DNA of 64,000 nucleotides from Bdellovibrionia bacterium (GTDB lineage: Bacteria > Bdellovibrionota > Bdellovibrionia > Bdellovibrionales > JAGQZY01): assembly GCA_030424715.1 (NCBI GenBank), contig JAUHWH010000001.1:558001-622000 (forward strand), in the 5' to 3' direction. This document shows positions 48,922 through 57,877 of this stretch, piece after piece. Under the pieces are notes generated by a model. It was not told where the DNA came from. It saw only the letters and a program-made list of their open reading frames with translations, and did not search any database. The translations under genes and the position numbers were made by a program. Each line of letters opens with the position of its first letter. The first letter of the stretch is position 1.

Positions 48922-49326
48922 ATGAATGAAGTAAGTATGGATAGTAATTGGTTGTCTTTATCTGAGTATTCGAGTGAATACGACATTAGCGTATCCACCT
49001 TGAGGCGGAGGATAAAAGCCAATAAAATCAAATATAAGCTGATTCATGGTAAGTATTTTTTGCCTAGGCAAGCCCAAACTCCCCAAAGCCAAACTTTCAC
49101 GCCCGTCCCAACTAATAAAGCGCCCGAAAGTTTAGCTCAAAAAGAGGATAATACCTTCGTAACCGCGAAGTCTTTGTTGGATGAACTCAAAAAGGCCTAT
49201 ATGCAGAGCTTGCAGGGCAAAGAAGAGCAAATTATCCAGCTGAAACAACAGATTAGTGACCTCAAAACCTTGGTCATGTATTTAGAAAGAGAAAACGACA
49301 AGCATGCGTCGTCTTCTAATAATTGA
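48922..49326 (+). CDS. Small helix-turn-helix protein with C-terminal coiled coil
   Basis: Predicted DNA-binding protein of 134 residues, unnamed. Residues about 10-45 (WLSLSEYSSEYDISVSTLRRRI, seen as YDISVSTLRRRIKANKIKY) resemble the MerR/excisionase-type winged helix. A Gln/Thr/Pro-rich linker follows. Residues 84-128 form a heptad-like coiled coil (LLDELKKAYM, IIQLKQQISDLK, LVMYLERENDK) for dimerisation. ATG at 48937 is an alternative start. No partner gene identifies its target; a stand-alone regulator is most likely. Confidence 0.7.
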   Translation: MNEVSMDSNWLSLSEYSSEYDISVSTLRRRIKANKIKYKLIHGKYFLPRQAQTPQSQTFTPVPTNKAPESLAQKEDNTFVTAKSLLDELKKAYMQSLQGKEEQIIQLKQQISDLKTLVMYLERENDKHASSSNN

Positions 49327-49345
49327 ATAGGGTCGCTCAAGACAT

Positions 49346-49377
49346 AAAAAAAGCCAAGGGTCGGTGTCCTTGGCTTT
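49346..49377 (-). terminator. Intrinsic terminator of lon
   Basis: Stem AAAGCCAAGG / CCTTGGCTTT with an eight-base loop. On the minus strand it is followed by seven T residues, so it terminates lon; on the plus strand it may weakly end the HTH gene. Confidence 0.85.
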
Positions 49378-49405
49378 CGTAAGGTCGGTACTAGAAGATT
49401 TAGGT

Positions 49406-51805
49406 TTAGGCTGCCGGCATGGTGGCTTTGGCCTTGCTTCCAGATGACTTCTTTTTGTTGGCTTTCACTTTTGATTTCAGAGCAATTTGCAGCACTTCGT
49501 CAAGGTGTTCTACAAAAATGAAGTTAATCTTGCTGCGAATTTCTTCAGGGATCTCATCCACATCTTTTTTGTTTGCAAGAGGACAGATCACAGTCGAAAT
49601 ATCATGGCTAAGAGCGGCGAGAGCCTTTTCTTTTATCCCACCAATGGGTAACACGCGCCCAGTCAGTGTTACTTCTCCAGTCATGGCCACATCTTTTCGA
49701 ACGGGATTATTAGTAATAATACTCACAATCGCCGTCGTCATAGTGATACCAGCGGATGGTCCATCTTTAGGAATTCCTCCAGCGGGCATATGAATGTGGA
49801 TATGGTTATTTTCAAACCATTTGGTGTCGATTCCAAGTTCATCGTAATGGGCTCGGGCATAAGAAATCGCAGCCGTTGCCGACTCTTTCATCACATCTCC
49901 CATTTGACCGGTCAGGGTGAATCCGCCTTTGCCTTTCATATTAAGAGCTTCTACGTAAAGAACCTCCCCACCCGCTTGGGTCCAGGCTAAGCCCGTGGAA
50001 ACCCCAACAACATCTTCTTGTAGCTTCTCTTCTTTGAGGTATTTAGGAGCCCCCAGAAAGTTAACCACTTGTTTACTATCAATAAAGAACTTGTTGGTTG
50101 CGCCCATAACCACTTCTTTGGCTACTTTTCGGCACAGAGATCCAATTTCACGTTCCAAGTTTCGAACACCGGCTTCTCTTGTGTAATGGGCGATGAGGTA
50201 GTTGATGCCGTCATCTTTAAACTCAATGTGGTCATTATCAACCCCATTGTTTTCGATTTGCTTTCGAATGAGATGCTTTTTCGTGATCTCGACCTTCTCA
50301 GCTTGGGTATAGCCCGAGATGGGAATCAACTCCATACGATCTCTAAGAGCCGCTGGGATGTTCTCAACGACGTTGGCAGTTGCGATGAACAGACATTTTG
50401 ATAAGTCGAAATCAACGTTAAGATAGTTGTCTCGAAAAGCGGCATTCTGTTCTGGATCCAATACCTCTAGCATTGCAGCACTTGGGTCGCCTCGAAAGTC
50501 GCTTCCAAGCTTGTCAATTTCATCAAGAACAATCACAGGATTGTTTGTTTGGATTTGCTTTAAAGCCTGTACGATCTTACCGGGCATGGCGCCGACATAA
50601 GTACGACGGTGACCCCTGATTTCTGCTTCGTCTTTAACTCCACCGAGAGCGATTCGAAAGTACTTGCGGTTCATAGACTTAGCAATACTCTTACCAAGAG
50701 ATGTTTTACCGACTCCCGGAGGCCCACAAAAACACAGAATGGGTCCTTTCATGTTGTCTTTGAGCTTTTTCACGGCTAGGAACTCAAGGATTCGCTCTTT
50801 GGCTTTTTCTAGACCATGGTGGTCGGCCTCTAATATCTTTTTTGCTTTAATAATTTCAATATTATCAATAGTTTCTTTGTTCCATGGGAGGTCTGCCATC
50901 CAATCGAGGTAGGTTCTGATCATGGAAGCTTCACTAGCATCGGGATGCATTCTCTCGAGGCGGCCCAGTTGCTTTACAACCTCTTTTTCAACTTCATCAG
51001 GCATTCCAGCAGTCATAATCTTTTGACGTAGCTCATCCATCTCATCATTTTTGGAATCCGCTTCACCCAATTCAGACTTTATAGCCTTCATTTGCTCTCG
51101 TAAAAAGTATTCACGCTGGCTCTTCGACATTTCATCTTTTGCCGTGGTTCTAATTTTGGCTTGCATTTGTAACACGTCGACTTCAGCAAGCAAAATCTCA
51201 TTAACCAAACGAAGACGCTCTAAGTGGTCGTCAGTCTCAAGGATTTTTTGTGCTTCATCGACTTTGAGTCCCATGTTCGAAGCAACAAGGTCGGCCACTC
51301 TTCCGGGGTCTACAATTTCTTGCAACACGAGAAGGATATCGGGTGATAAAACTTTGCCCAGGGCGATGACTTTTTCTAATTGTTCTTTTGTCGTTCTAAT
51401 CAAGGCTTCGGCTTTGAGTTGAAACTCTTCTGACTCGTCACTTTGTTCTACGACTTTTTCCACAGCGACATTGAAAAAAGGCTGGCTTTGATGAAATTTT
51501 GTGATCGTTGCCTTGGTCATTCCTTGGATAAGGATTTTGACACGGCCGTCAGCCAACTTTCTCATTCGAATAATCATGGCGACGGTTCCAACGCTGTAAA
51601 CGCTCTCTTCAGTCGGTGATTCTTCGGCTAAGTCTTTTTGTGAAGCCAAGAAGATCAGTCGGTTTTTCGCTAAACTGTCCTCAACGGCTTGTATAGAAGA
51701 TTCCCGCCCTACAAAAAGGGGAATTATCATATAAGGGAAAATGACTATATCCCGAACGGGTAACATAGGTATTTGTTCAGGGATTTGTAGGCTTTTATCA
51801 TCCAT
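49406..51805 (-). CDS. lon: ATP-dependent protease Lon
   Basis: Cytoplasmic AAA+ serine protease that degrades misfolded and regulatory proteins. It is 799 residues long: N-terminal substrate domain (starting PEQIPMLPVRDIVIFPYM), AAA+ module with Walker A GPPGVGKT (361-368) and LGGVKDEAEIRGHRRTY, and a protease domain with KDGPSAG (catalytic S684) and K727. The C-terminus is Lys/Ala/Ser-rich. GGAGG precedes the ATG. The 268-base gap upstream (51806-52073) shows no gene and no CIRCE-type heat-shock operator. Confidence 0.97.
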   Translation of the reverse strand: MDDKSLQIPEQIPMLPVRDIVIFPYMIIPLFVGRESSIQAVEDSLAKNRLIFLASQKDLAEESPTEESVYSVGTVAMIIRMRKLADGRVKILIQGMTKATITKFHQSQPFFNVAVEKVVEQSDESEEFQLKAEALIRTTKEQLEKVIALGKVLSPDILLVLQEIVDPGRVADLVASNMGLKVDEAQKILETDDHLERLRLVNEILLAEVDVLQMQAKIRTTAKDEMSKSQREYFLREQMKAIKSELGEADSKNDEMDELRQKIMTAGMPDEVEKEVVKQLGRLERMHPDASEASMIRTYLDWMADLPWNKETIDNIEIIKAKKILEADHHGLEKAKERILEFLAVKKLKDNMKGPILCFCGPPGVGKTSLGKSIAKSMNRKYFRIALGGVKDEAEIRGHRRTYVGAMPGKIVQALKQIQTNNPVIVLDEIDKLGSDFRGDPSAAMLEVLDPEQNAAFRDNYLNVDFDLSKCLFIATANVVENIPAALRDRMELIPISGYTQAEKVEITKKHLIRKQIENNGVDNDHIEFKDDGINYLIAHYTREAGVRNLEREIGSLCRKVAKEVVMGATNKFFIDSKQVVNFLGAPKYLKEEKLQEDVVGVSTGLAWTQAGGEVLYVEALNMKGKGGFTLTGQMGDVMKESATAAISYARAHYDELGIDTKWFENNHIHIHMPAGGIPKDGPSAGITMTTAIVSIITNNPVRKDVAMTGEVTLTGRVLPIGGIKEKALAALSHDISTVICPLANKKDVDEIPEEIRSKINFIFVEHLDEVLQIALKSKVKANKKKSSGSKAKATMPAA

Positions 51806-52073
51806 TCACGGCCTCCATCAGAAGTTCTCTGTTGCTCTAAGTAATATTCGGAAGATACGGGATATTATTTAGCGATATGGGGTCCCAAAAAGGTCGAGGT
51901 TCTTGCGACAATAAAACTGTTTAAGGTTTGTTGAGAAAAAACAGTGGCTTACTACTCTTTCGAGGTAGGGCATAGGGTAGAAATATATTTAAACGAAAGC
52001 AACCCCAGAGAGCACGAGGTCTCCTGGCGAAGGCCTCTAGGGCGAGAACTAGCGCTTCGTCGCTCGACAAAGG

Positions 52074-54065
52074 TCAGAGTGAGGTGGCCTCAAAAGGTAT
52101 GATTTCACCTTCTTTAACGGTCAGAGTCACCACGGGTCGGATAAACTCTTTTTTCTCGTTGAGCATAAGCGTGCTAATCGCACCGGGGATCCAACGGTTT
52201 TGCTTAATAATTTTAGTGAAGTCCAGACGCGAGGCAACCCCTTGCTCCAGAACAGAGCGAATCACTAAGCCAGAGTCGTATCCCAAAAGAGAAAAGGTCG
52301 ACGGGGCTTTGTTAAAAACCTCCGCATAGTTGCGATAAAACTGGGAACCAAGAAAACTTTCGTCTTTTCCATAAAAGCCGTCGGTGAAGATAGATTTAGA
52401 AACAAACTGTTGTCCACGTCGCAAGAACTCATTGCTGTTCCATATGTTAGTGCCGATGAGGTAGACATTGTTCACATCGTTATAAGCCAACATGGGAGCG
52501 ATTTGACCAAGGGCCTTGGGGCCATCAGGAATAAAAATGGCATCAAAATCGACAATCGGAGGAAGCAAACCAACGGGTGGCTTTTTACGTCGTCGTGAGT
52601 TCGGCGGCTGTTTTTCATACCATTCTTTAAGTCGCTTCGAGTATTCCACTTTGCGATCATCGATATAAAAAGTACCGACAAGTTTTTGGATGGGCTCGTT
52701 AAAGTCAGTCTCTCCGGGGAGATAAGACTGTGCTCCCGAGATCGTCCCGCCTTGTTCTTTTACCTTTTTCCAAAAAAGATTGCTAATTTTAACCCCGTAA
52801 GGGTCGTTGGGAAAAAGAATAGCAAACCGCTTAAAGTTGAGCTTGGTCATTGCTGTTTTGATAAGGGTGTCGATTTGAGATTCAATGGTAAGAGCATTTC
52901 GGAAAATATAGGGGCCGATATCGGTGAGTCCTTCTTTCTGGGATAGAGCTATAAAAGGAACGCCCATTTCTTGGGCCTGAATGGATGCGGAGTAGGCCGT
53001 TTTACCAAGAAGCCCACCAACCACTGCGATGGAGTGGTTTTCTTCGATGAGTCTTTTAACAGCTTTGCGGGCGTGTTCTGGTTTGCCCCGACTATCAATG
53101 ACGGCAAGGCGCACGTTTTGGCTGTTCTGCCCGCCCTTTATGCCAAGAGCCAGCTGAATGCCCCAGAGGGCTTCATAGCCTATACTGGAATAACGGCCAC
53201 TGAGGGGGAGAACGACCCCGATGGTTCTTTGGTTTACTTTCTCTCGAGCTGTTAATTGTTCAATGAGTTGCTTTGCCTGTGTGCTCGCGTAACTTTTGGG
53301 GCTCATAGAGATGACGCTTTCAAAGTAGGACTTGGCTTGGGAATATTTACCCTCTCCCATTAAAAACACACCGTACCGATACATAGCATCGACTTTTAAT
53401 TCTGATTGATCGCTGTCATTGGCAAAGTCCTTAAGTTCAGGACCGCTTAGTCTTGAGTCGAGAAAGGCTTTAGCTTTTCTTTTAAAGCTATCTCGCTTGG
53501 TGGCGACGGGATGTTCCTCGGAGAGTTTCACTAAAGTTTCGAAAGCTTCGAGCTGGGCGCCGGTCTTCATTAAAGCCGAAAAACGCACCTCTAACAGATC
53601 AGTCTGTTGCTCACGATTGAGTTTTGTTCTGAGAGATTGATCAATCAACTTTAGAGCTTTTCCGTACTCACCCATCTTGTAGGTTAAAATCCGGGCGGCA
53701 GCCACCCGCGCAATGGCATCACGGGAAGAGAAGATGTCAGTATTGTACAAGGCTTGGTAGGATCCGAGGGCGCTTTCCCAGTTTTCAATCCGGGAATAAG
53801 TTTTTGCTAGTAAAAAGAGAGCGTCATCCCCGGCCTCAGTTTTGCGATGAAATCTCAAAACTCCGTTGAGAGTATTGATCGCTTGGTTGTATTGGCGATC
53901 TTGATATTGTTGTTTGGCTTTGTTCAGCTGGGTTGTTACAGCATCGGGTGCTTTGTTTAGTTTCTCCTTTTGTCCAAAGGTCGCACAGGTGGCCAAACAG
54001 AAAAACATCATCAGACTGAGCGCTGTATTTATTATTGAGCGAAGACAATATGTTCGTAACATCAC
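52074..54065 (-). CDS. TPR plus periplasmic-binding-fold lipoprotein, LpoA-like
   Basis: Exported protein of 663 residues. A signal ends near Cys27 in LATC, a plausible lipobox. Residues about 40-280 are TPR-type helical repeats (QYQDRQYNQAINTLNGVL, MYRYGVFLMGEGKYSQAKSYFE). Residues about 285-660 form a type I periplasmic-binding fold (GVVLPLSGRYSSIGYEALWG, AVVGGLLGKTAYSAS, FAILFPNDPYG). This TPR-plus-binding-fold layout is that of LpoA, the outer-membrane activator of penicillin-binding protein 1A, but direct substrate binding is equally possible. It starts inside the end of the dnaJ-type gene (four-base overlap). Confidence 0.82.
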   Translation of the reverse strand: MMLRTYCLRSIINTALSLMMFFCLATCATFGQKEKLNKAPDAVTTQLNKAKQQYQDRQYNQAINTLNGVLRFHRKTEAGDDALFLLAKTYSRIENWESALGSYQALYNTDIFSSRDAIARVAAARILTYKMGEYGKALKLIDQSLRTKLNREQQTDLLEVRFSALMKTGAQLEAFETLVKLSEEHPVATKRDSFKRKAKAFLDSRLSGPELKDFANDSDQSELKVDAMYRYGVFLMGEGKYSQAKSYFESVISMSPKSYASTQAKQLIEQLTAREKVNQRTIGVVLPLSGRYSSIGYEALWGIQLALGIKGGQNSQNVRLAVIDSRGKPEHARKAVKRLIEENHSIAVVGGLLGKTAYSASIQAQEMGVPFIALSQKEGLTDIGPYIFRNALTIESQIDTLIKTAMTKLNFKRFAILFPNDPYGVKISNLFWKKVKEQGGTISGAQSYLPGETDFNEPIQKLVGTFYIDDRKVEYSKRLKEWYEKQPPNSRRRKKPPVGLLPPIVDFDAIFIPDGPKALGQIAPMLAYNDVNNVYLIGTNIWNSNEFLRRGQQFVSKSIFTDGFYGKDESFLGSQFYRNYAEVFNKAPSTFSLLGYDSGLVIRSVLEQGVASRLDFTKIIKQNRWIPGAISTLMLNEKKEFIRPVVTLTVKEGEIIPFEATSL

Positions 54066-54931
54066 GAGGATCTCCCCTTTAGATTCTTTAGATAGACTTG
54101 GTATTGTTGCATCATTTCACCTTGAGGCCAAGATCTCCGCTGAGATTCTAAGGCTTCTTTTTCAGAGTTTGAAAGTTTCTTAGGGTGTTCAATAAAAAAG
54201 TGAACCTCAAGGTCCCCCTTATAACGCCCTTCGTGGTCCGGCAAACCAAAGCCACGCAACGTCGTATCTAGATCTTCAAATTCACATGATTTTAATTTTA
54301 ATTTTCTAATGCCGGTAAGTGTGGGGACCTCAAGGGTTGATCCAAGAGCGATGTCTATATAGCTCACCGGTACATTGACCCGAAGATTGAGATCGTTTTT
54401 TAAAAACATCGGGTGGTTTTGATGTTGCACAATCACAAAAAGATCGCCAGCACCCGAAGTATCAACATCACCATAGCCAGAAAGTTTGAGGCGTTGCAGG
54501 TGATAGGCGCCGACCGGGACTTTAACCTTTAACTGAACGGTTTCTTTTTCATTTTTGTTGTTTCGAATGTAGCGAATGCCCCGTTCACAGCCTGTTACCA
54601 CGTCTTCTAAAGTGATAAAGAGAGTGTAACGTAGGTTTTGACTTTTTTTAGGGCGAGTTGCAGTCGATGACTTAGGCGCCGCTTGTGGCTGACGTTCTGC
54701 CGCAGGAGCCGTTCGGGGCTTGTAAAAACTGTCGTACTGCTTGCGAAGCTCTGGTGTGGATAGAAACTCATAAGCCTCTTTGATCTGGCTGAACAATTGC
54801 GCGGCGTCGAGATTTCCAGGGTTATGATCGGGGTGATACTTGAGAGCCAACTGTCGAAAAGCCGACTTGATCTGTTTCAAGCTCGACTTGTGATCGACAT
54901 TCAATATTTGATAATAGTCTTTTTTCGCCAA
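54062..54931 (-). CDS. DnaJ-family co-chaperone without zinc finger (CbpA-like)
   Basis: J-domain protein that stimulates DnaK. The J domain spans residues 1-70 with HPD at 33-35. A short Ala/Pro/Lys-rich linker follows, then the DnaJ C-terminal substrate-binding domains (ITLEDVVTGCERGIRY, KVKVPVGAY, GDLFVIVQ). It is 289 residues, with no CxxCxGxG zinc repeats, so it is type II. It is 12 bases downstream of grpE; dnaK itself is not in the window. It is co-translated with the LpoA-like gene. Confidence 0.9.
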   Translation of the reverse strand: MAKKDYYQILNVDHKSSLKQIKSAFRQLALKYHPDHNPGNLDAAQLFSQIKEAYEFLSTPELRKQYDSFYKPRTAPAAERQPQAAPKSSTATRPKKSQNLRYTLFITLEDVVTGCERGIRYIRNNKNEKETVQLKVKVPVGAYHLQRLKLSGYGDVDTSGAGDLFVIVQHQNHPMFLKNDLNLRVNVPVSYIDIALGSTLEVPTLTGIRKLKLKSCEFEDLDTTLRGFGLPDHEGRYKGDLEVHFFIEHPKKLSNSEKEALESQRRSWPQGEMMQQYQVYLKNLKGRSS

Positions 54932-54943
54932 TATAAGGTTAGT

Positions 54944-55498
54944 TTAGTCAGTTTTCGGTCGACTGACAATCACTTGCCCTGCTCGCAACAGTTTGTCGTG
55001 GTATTTAAAGGGGGACTTAAAGACTTGAGTGACATGACCTTCGGGCAGTTCATCACTTGGTTCGCTGCTAAGGGCCTCTTGGGTGTTAGGGTCAAAGGGT
55101 TGGCCAACGCAGTCGACTTCCACAATTCCGTGCTTCTCAAGGGTGGCTTTTAAGGATTGGGAAGTCATTTTGATGCCATTGACAAATTCAGCGAAGTTTT
55201 CGGCAGTGACTTCACTACTCAGCGCCGAGCGGAAAACATCGAGGGTGTCGAGCAGATCGCGAGCCAAGCGCTCAGAGCCGTACTTGAGCAACTGCGACCG
55301 TTCTTTAATATTCTGACGCTTAATGTTTTCCATTTCGGCTCTGAGATACAGGTGCTCTTTCTCCAGTTGAGCAAACCGGTCCTCTAAGCTGGGTGGCTCC
55401 GGACTGGGTACTTCTTGCGGAGCGGCCTCGTCGTTAGTCACCTCGTCTTGAGGTGGAGACTTGAGTTTTTCATTTTGATCATCTTTTTTTTCAGACAT
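54944..55498 (-). CDS. grpE: Nucleotide exchange factor GrpE
   Basis: Promotes ADP release from DnaK. From ATG 55498 it has 184 residues: an acidic, Pro/Glu-rich N-terminus (MSEKKDDQNEKL), a long dimerising helix (LYLRAEMENIKRQN), LLDTLDVFRSAL, and the C-terminal beta wing (GQPFDPNTQEALS, GHVTQVFKSPF). The frame reaches back to 55636, but that part overlaps the hemW end and is not conserved. AGGAACAGG lies before the chosen ATG. Confidence 0.94.
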   Translation of the reverse strand: MSEKKDDQNEKLKSPPQDEVTNDEAAPQEVPSPEPPSLEDRFAQLEKEHLYLRAEMENIKRQNIKERSQLLKYGSERLARDLLDTLDVFRSALSSEVTAENFAEFVNGIKMTSQSLKATLEKHGIVEVDCVGQPFDPNTQEALSSEPSDELPEGHVTQVFKSPFKYHDKLLRAGQVIVSRPKTD

Positions 55499-55538
55499 AA
55501 ACCTGTTCCTCGGTTCTTCAAAATAGGGGGCTCTCTTG

Positions 55539-56777
55539 TCAGTTGTCAATGTCTTGGGCTGAAAATAGGAGGCCCGAAAACACCTGATTGCTAACCAACA
55601 GCCCGTTATCAGACAGCCTCCAGCGGTCGCGATCAACGTTTAGCCACCCTTTCTTTTCTAAAACCACGAGGCGATCGGCAACTTTTGAAACAGTAGGCTC
55701 TCCATATTTATGACGCACTGAAGACAGATTGAGGCCGTCGTGGAGTCTGAGGTGGGTGTGGCAAAAGTCGGAAAGAGACTCGTGTTTCATGAGCGACTCG
55801 CGCTCATTTTTTGAGAATGAAGTTTCCAGAGATCCATCATGGGCCAGATCCTGAATTTTTTGCATATAGGCTTGGTAGCTCGAGGGATTCCAAAAACGAT
55901 AACCCCAATGGGGATCACGTTTATACGAGTGGGCGCTGAGCCCAACCCCCCAATAATTTTGGTCTGTCCAGTAAAGATTATTGTGACGAGACTCGAAGCC
56001 TGGTTTACTGAAGTTCGAAATTTCATACCTTTTCATTCCCATTTGGCCAAAGACCTGGAGAGTTCTATCGAACATTTCGGCCTGTTCTTCGTCGGAGCAT
56101 CGCCCCTGATTCATAGGGTGTTTTTCTGGCAACGTCAGGCAATAGGCGCTGATGTGGGGTGGGGAGATCTCCTGCATCTTCAACAGATCGGGTTCAAGTT
56201 GCTCAAGCCCCTGCTGGGGCAAAGAGAACAGGAGGTCCAGACTGTAATTTGTAAAGTGAGATTGGACGAGGTCAATTGTGTGGAGAGTGTCTTGGACGTT
56301 GTGCTCCCTGTTGCACGCTTTGAGATAGTCATCATTAAAACTCTGGCATCCAATACTGATGCGGTTGACTCCGGCTTGACGAAACCCTTCGCACTTTTGA
56401 GAAGACAATGTGGCCGGGTTGACCTCAAGAGTGATCTCTATATCAGGGAGAAACTCAAACCCGAGTGTTTTAAATTGGTCGATGATCTTTTTAATTTGTT
56501 CAGGAGTCAGGAGGCTTGGTGTGCCTCCGCCAAAGTAGATCGTCGAGAGCTTTTTCTCGGAGAAAATATTTTGCCGACATCGTATCTCTGTACATACCGC
56601 TTCGACGTAGGCGTCGTTGGCGGCTATTTGATCCTTGGCATAGGTCGCAAAATCACAGTAAGAGCACCGTTGAATACAAAAAGGGATATGTATATAGACG
56701 CCAAGGGTGTTTTCCATGCAGGTGGTGCTATCATGATTAATAAGACTCGGTCCATTAGATTTCCCGATGTCGACCAT
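55539..56777 (-). CDS. hemW: Heme chaperone HemW (radical SAM, coproporphyrinogen oxidase-like)
   Basis: Radical-SAM family protein that carries heme to respiratory enzymes. The iron-sulfur motif CxxxCxxC is at C34, C38 and C41 (HIPFCIQRCSYCDF). The HNNLYW motif and a GVGLSAHSY segment are typical of HemW/HemN-like proteins. The ATG at 56777 (412 aa) has AAGGG six bases upstream. The ATG at 56717 (392 aa) gives a more typical N-terminus (MENTLGVYIHIPFC) but lacks a ribosome site. HemW, not the oxidase HemN, is inferred from length and the HNxxYW motif. Confidence 0.88.
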   Translation of the reverse strand: MVDIGKSNGPSLINHDSTTCMENTLGVYIHIPFCIQRCSYCDFATYAKDQIAANDAYVEAVCTEIRCRQNIFSEKKLSTIYFGGGTPSLLTPEQIKKIIDQFKTLGFEFLPDIEITLEVNPATLSSQKCEGFRQAGVNRISIGCQSFNDDYLKACNREHNVQDTLHTIDLVQSHFTNYSLDLLFSLPQQGLEQLEPDLLKMQEISPPHISAYCLTLPEKHPMNQGRCSDEEQAEMFDRTLQVFGQMGMKRYEISNFSKPGFESRHNNLYWTDQNYWGVGLSAHSYKRDPHWGYRFWNPSSYQAYMQKIQDLAHDGSLETSFSKNERESLMKHESLSDFCHTHLRLHDGLNLSSVRHKYGEPTVSKVADRLVVLEKKGWLNVDRDRWRLSDNGLLVSNQVFSGLLFSAQDIDN

Positions 56778-56858
56778 AATACACCCTTATACCCCTGAAA
56801 TTATTGATCTATTTTGAGACGTTGGGCTAGACAAAACTCAAGAATATGTCTTGGATTT

Positions 56859-56887
56859 TTCGCAAACGGACAGGACTCGGGTATAAT
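56859..56887 (+). promoter_or_regulatory. Promoter placed for a leaderless transcript of the 56894 gene
   Basis: A perfect -10 TATAAT (56882-56887) ends six bases before the ATG at 56894, so transcription should start at or within a base of the A of ATG. The -35 (TTCGCA, 56859-56864) is weak but at 17-base spacing. Confidence 0.55.
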
Positions 56888-56893
56888 AGACCT

Positions 56894-57493
56894 ATGTCGA
56901 CGTTTCTGATTTTGGATTCTAATGATTACTTCCACACCGTGGTTGAGGACGCTTTTAAAGAGCGGCGAATTGAAACCTACCCTCACATAAAGACCTATGT
57001 GGTTGATATCTTGAAACACTATCTCTTTGTGGAGAACCTCTATGACCATCTCGACACTTCCGGCAAGAAGACTCGTAAAACCATCGCTGAGCTTTATCTG
57101 ACAGCGGGACAATCAGGAGGTAAAGACCGTGTCGAGAAGCTGAAGAAATTGGGCGATAGCTCACTTTATATATCTGGTTTCTTTTCAGACTCTTTCCAGC
57201 GAAAAATCATTGATGTGGATTACTATGTTGATATGGGAAAGCTGGCCTTCGAGTCCCTTTCCCACGACGTGTCTGAAGACACCTTTGCTAAGCTTTTTCG
57301 GGATATATCGGAGCATTTTTTGAACTTGGTTGACGTGCTTTCTCTGATCAGCCAAAAAGCGAAGATTATGGACCAAGAAAACGTCCTTCGTATGATGGAT
57401 CTCTACTCAAAGACAGGCTCGACCCTGATGGGAGAGACTCTCGCTGAAAAAGGCTACTTTAACCCCTCCATGAAAAAGACCACCAAACAGTAA
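56894..57493 (+). CDS. Hypothetical cytoplasmic protein, 199 residues
   Basis: I do not recognise this protein. From ATG 56894 it starts MSTFLILDSNDYFHTVVEDA, without a signal peptide. It is mainly helical and charged, with no cysteine. The middle reads GQSGGKDRVEKLKKLGDSSLYISGFFSDS, given here as DRVEKLKKLG then SLYISGFFSDSF; the rest is rich in Leu, Asp and Lys. It may belong to a small family restricted to related bacteria. The frame extends back to 56846, but the -10 at 56882 argues against that start. No ribosome site is possible on the predicted leaderless transcript. It precedes tatB. Confidence 0.75.
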   Translation: MSTFLILDSNDYFHTVVEDAFKERRIETYPHIKTYVVDILKHYLFVENLYDHLDTSGKKTRKTIAELYLTAGQSGGKDRVEKLKKLGDSSLYISGFFSDSFQRKIIDVDYYVDMGKLAFESLSHDVSEDTFAKLFRDISEHFLNLVDVLSLISQKAKIMDQENVLRMMDLYSKTGSTLMGETLAEKGYFNPSMKKTTKQ

Positions 57494-57518
57494 ATAAAGT
57501 TCATTTCTTTAAGACTCG

Positions 57519-57547
57519 TTGAATTTCTCTGCCTCTGAGGCTATCTT
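57519..57547 (+). promoter_or_regulatory. Promoter placed for a leaderless transcript of tatB
   Basis: TTGAAT (57519-57524) and TATCTT (57542-57547) are 17 bases apart, and the -10 ends six bases before the tatB ATG. The same spacing is seen at the preceding gene. The -35 is identical to that proposed for dnaA. Confidence 0.5.
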
Positions 57548-57553
57548 GAGACC

Positions 57554-57877
57554 ATGTTTAATATTGGCTTTACTGAATTTTTAGCAATTGGAGTCATCGC
57601 TCTTTTGGTGATCGGTCCCAAACAGTTACCTGAAGTGGCTCGGATTGTGGGGCGGATGCTGGGCGAATTCAAAAAAGCGACGCAAGAGCTGAGCGGAGGC
57701 TTGTTAGAGGTCACTCAAGAAGTGAAAGACTCTATCGATGAGACAAAGAATCAAATCATGAAAGAAAGTCGCAAAGTGACAGACTCGGTCGGCGATGCGA
57801 TAAAAGACGCCGCAAAAGCCCCGAGTGCTGCGGTTGAGCCACCGGAGCAAGAAAAGCAAAATGGAAAACAATCCTAG
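57554..57877 (+). CDS. tatB: Sec-independent translocase subunit TatB (TatA/B family)
   Basis: Membrane component of the twin-arginine export system that, with TatC, recognises folded substrates. It has 107 residues: one N-terminal membrane helix (about 6-21) opening FNIGFTEFLAIG, the GPKQLPEVAR hinge, an amphipathic helix and a long charged tail. The FxIGFxE start and the length favour TatB over TatA. No separate tatA is next to it. It overlaps tatC by 17 bases. Confidence 0.9.
   Translation: MFNIGFTEFLAIGVIALLVIGPKQLPEVARIVGRMLGEFKKATQELSGGLLEVTQEVKDSIDETKNQIMKESRKVTDSVGDAIKDAAKAPSAAVEPPEQEKQNGKQS

Noticed and set aside
55499-55636. 46-codon N-terminal extension of GrpE
   Set aside because: It overlaps hemW, is not conserved in the family, and the ATG at 55498 has a better ribosome site.
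55839-56798. 319-codon plus-strand open frame opposite hemW
   Set aside because: It lies fully antisense to hemW, whose CxxxCxxC and HNxxYW motifs are intact; the antisense product has no recognisable features.
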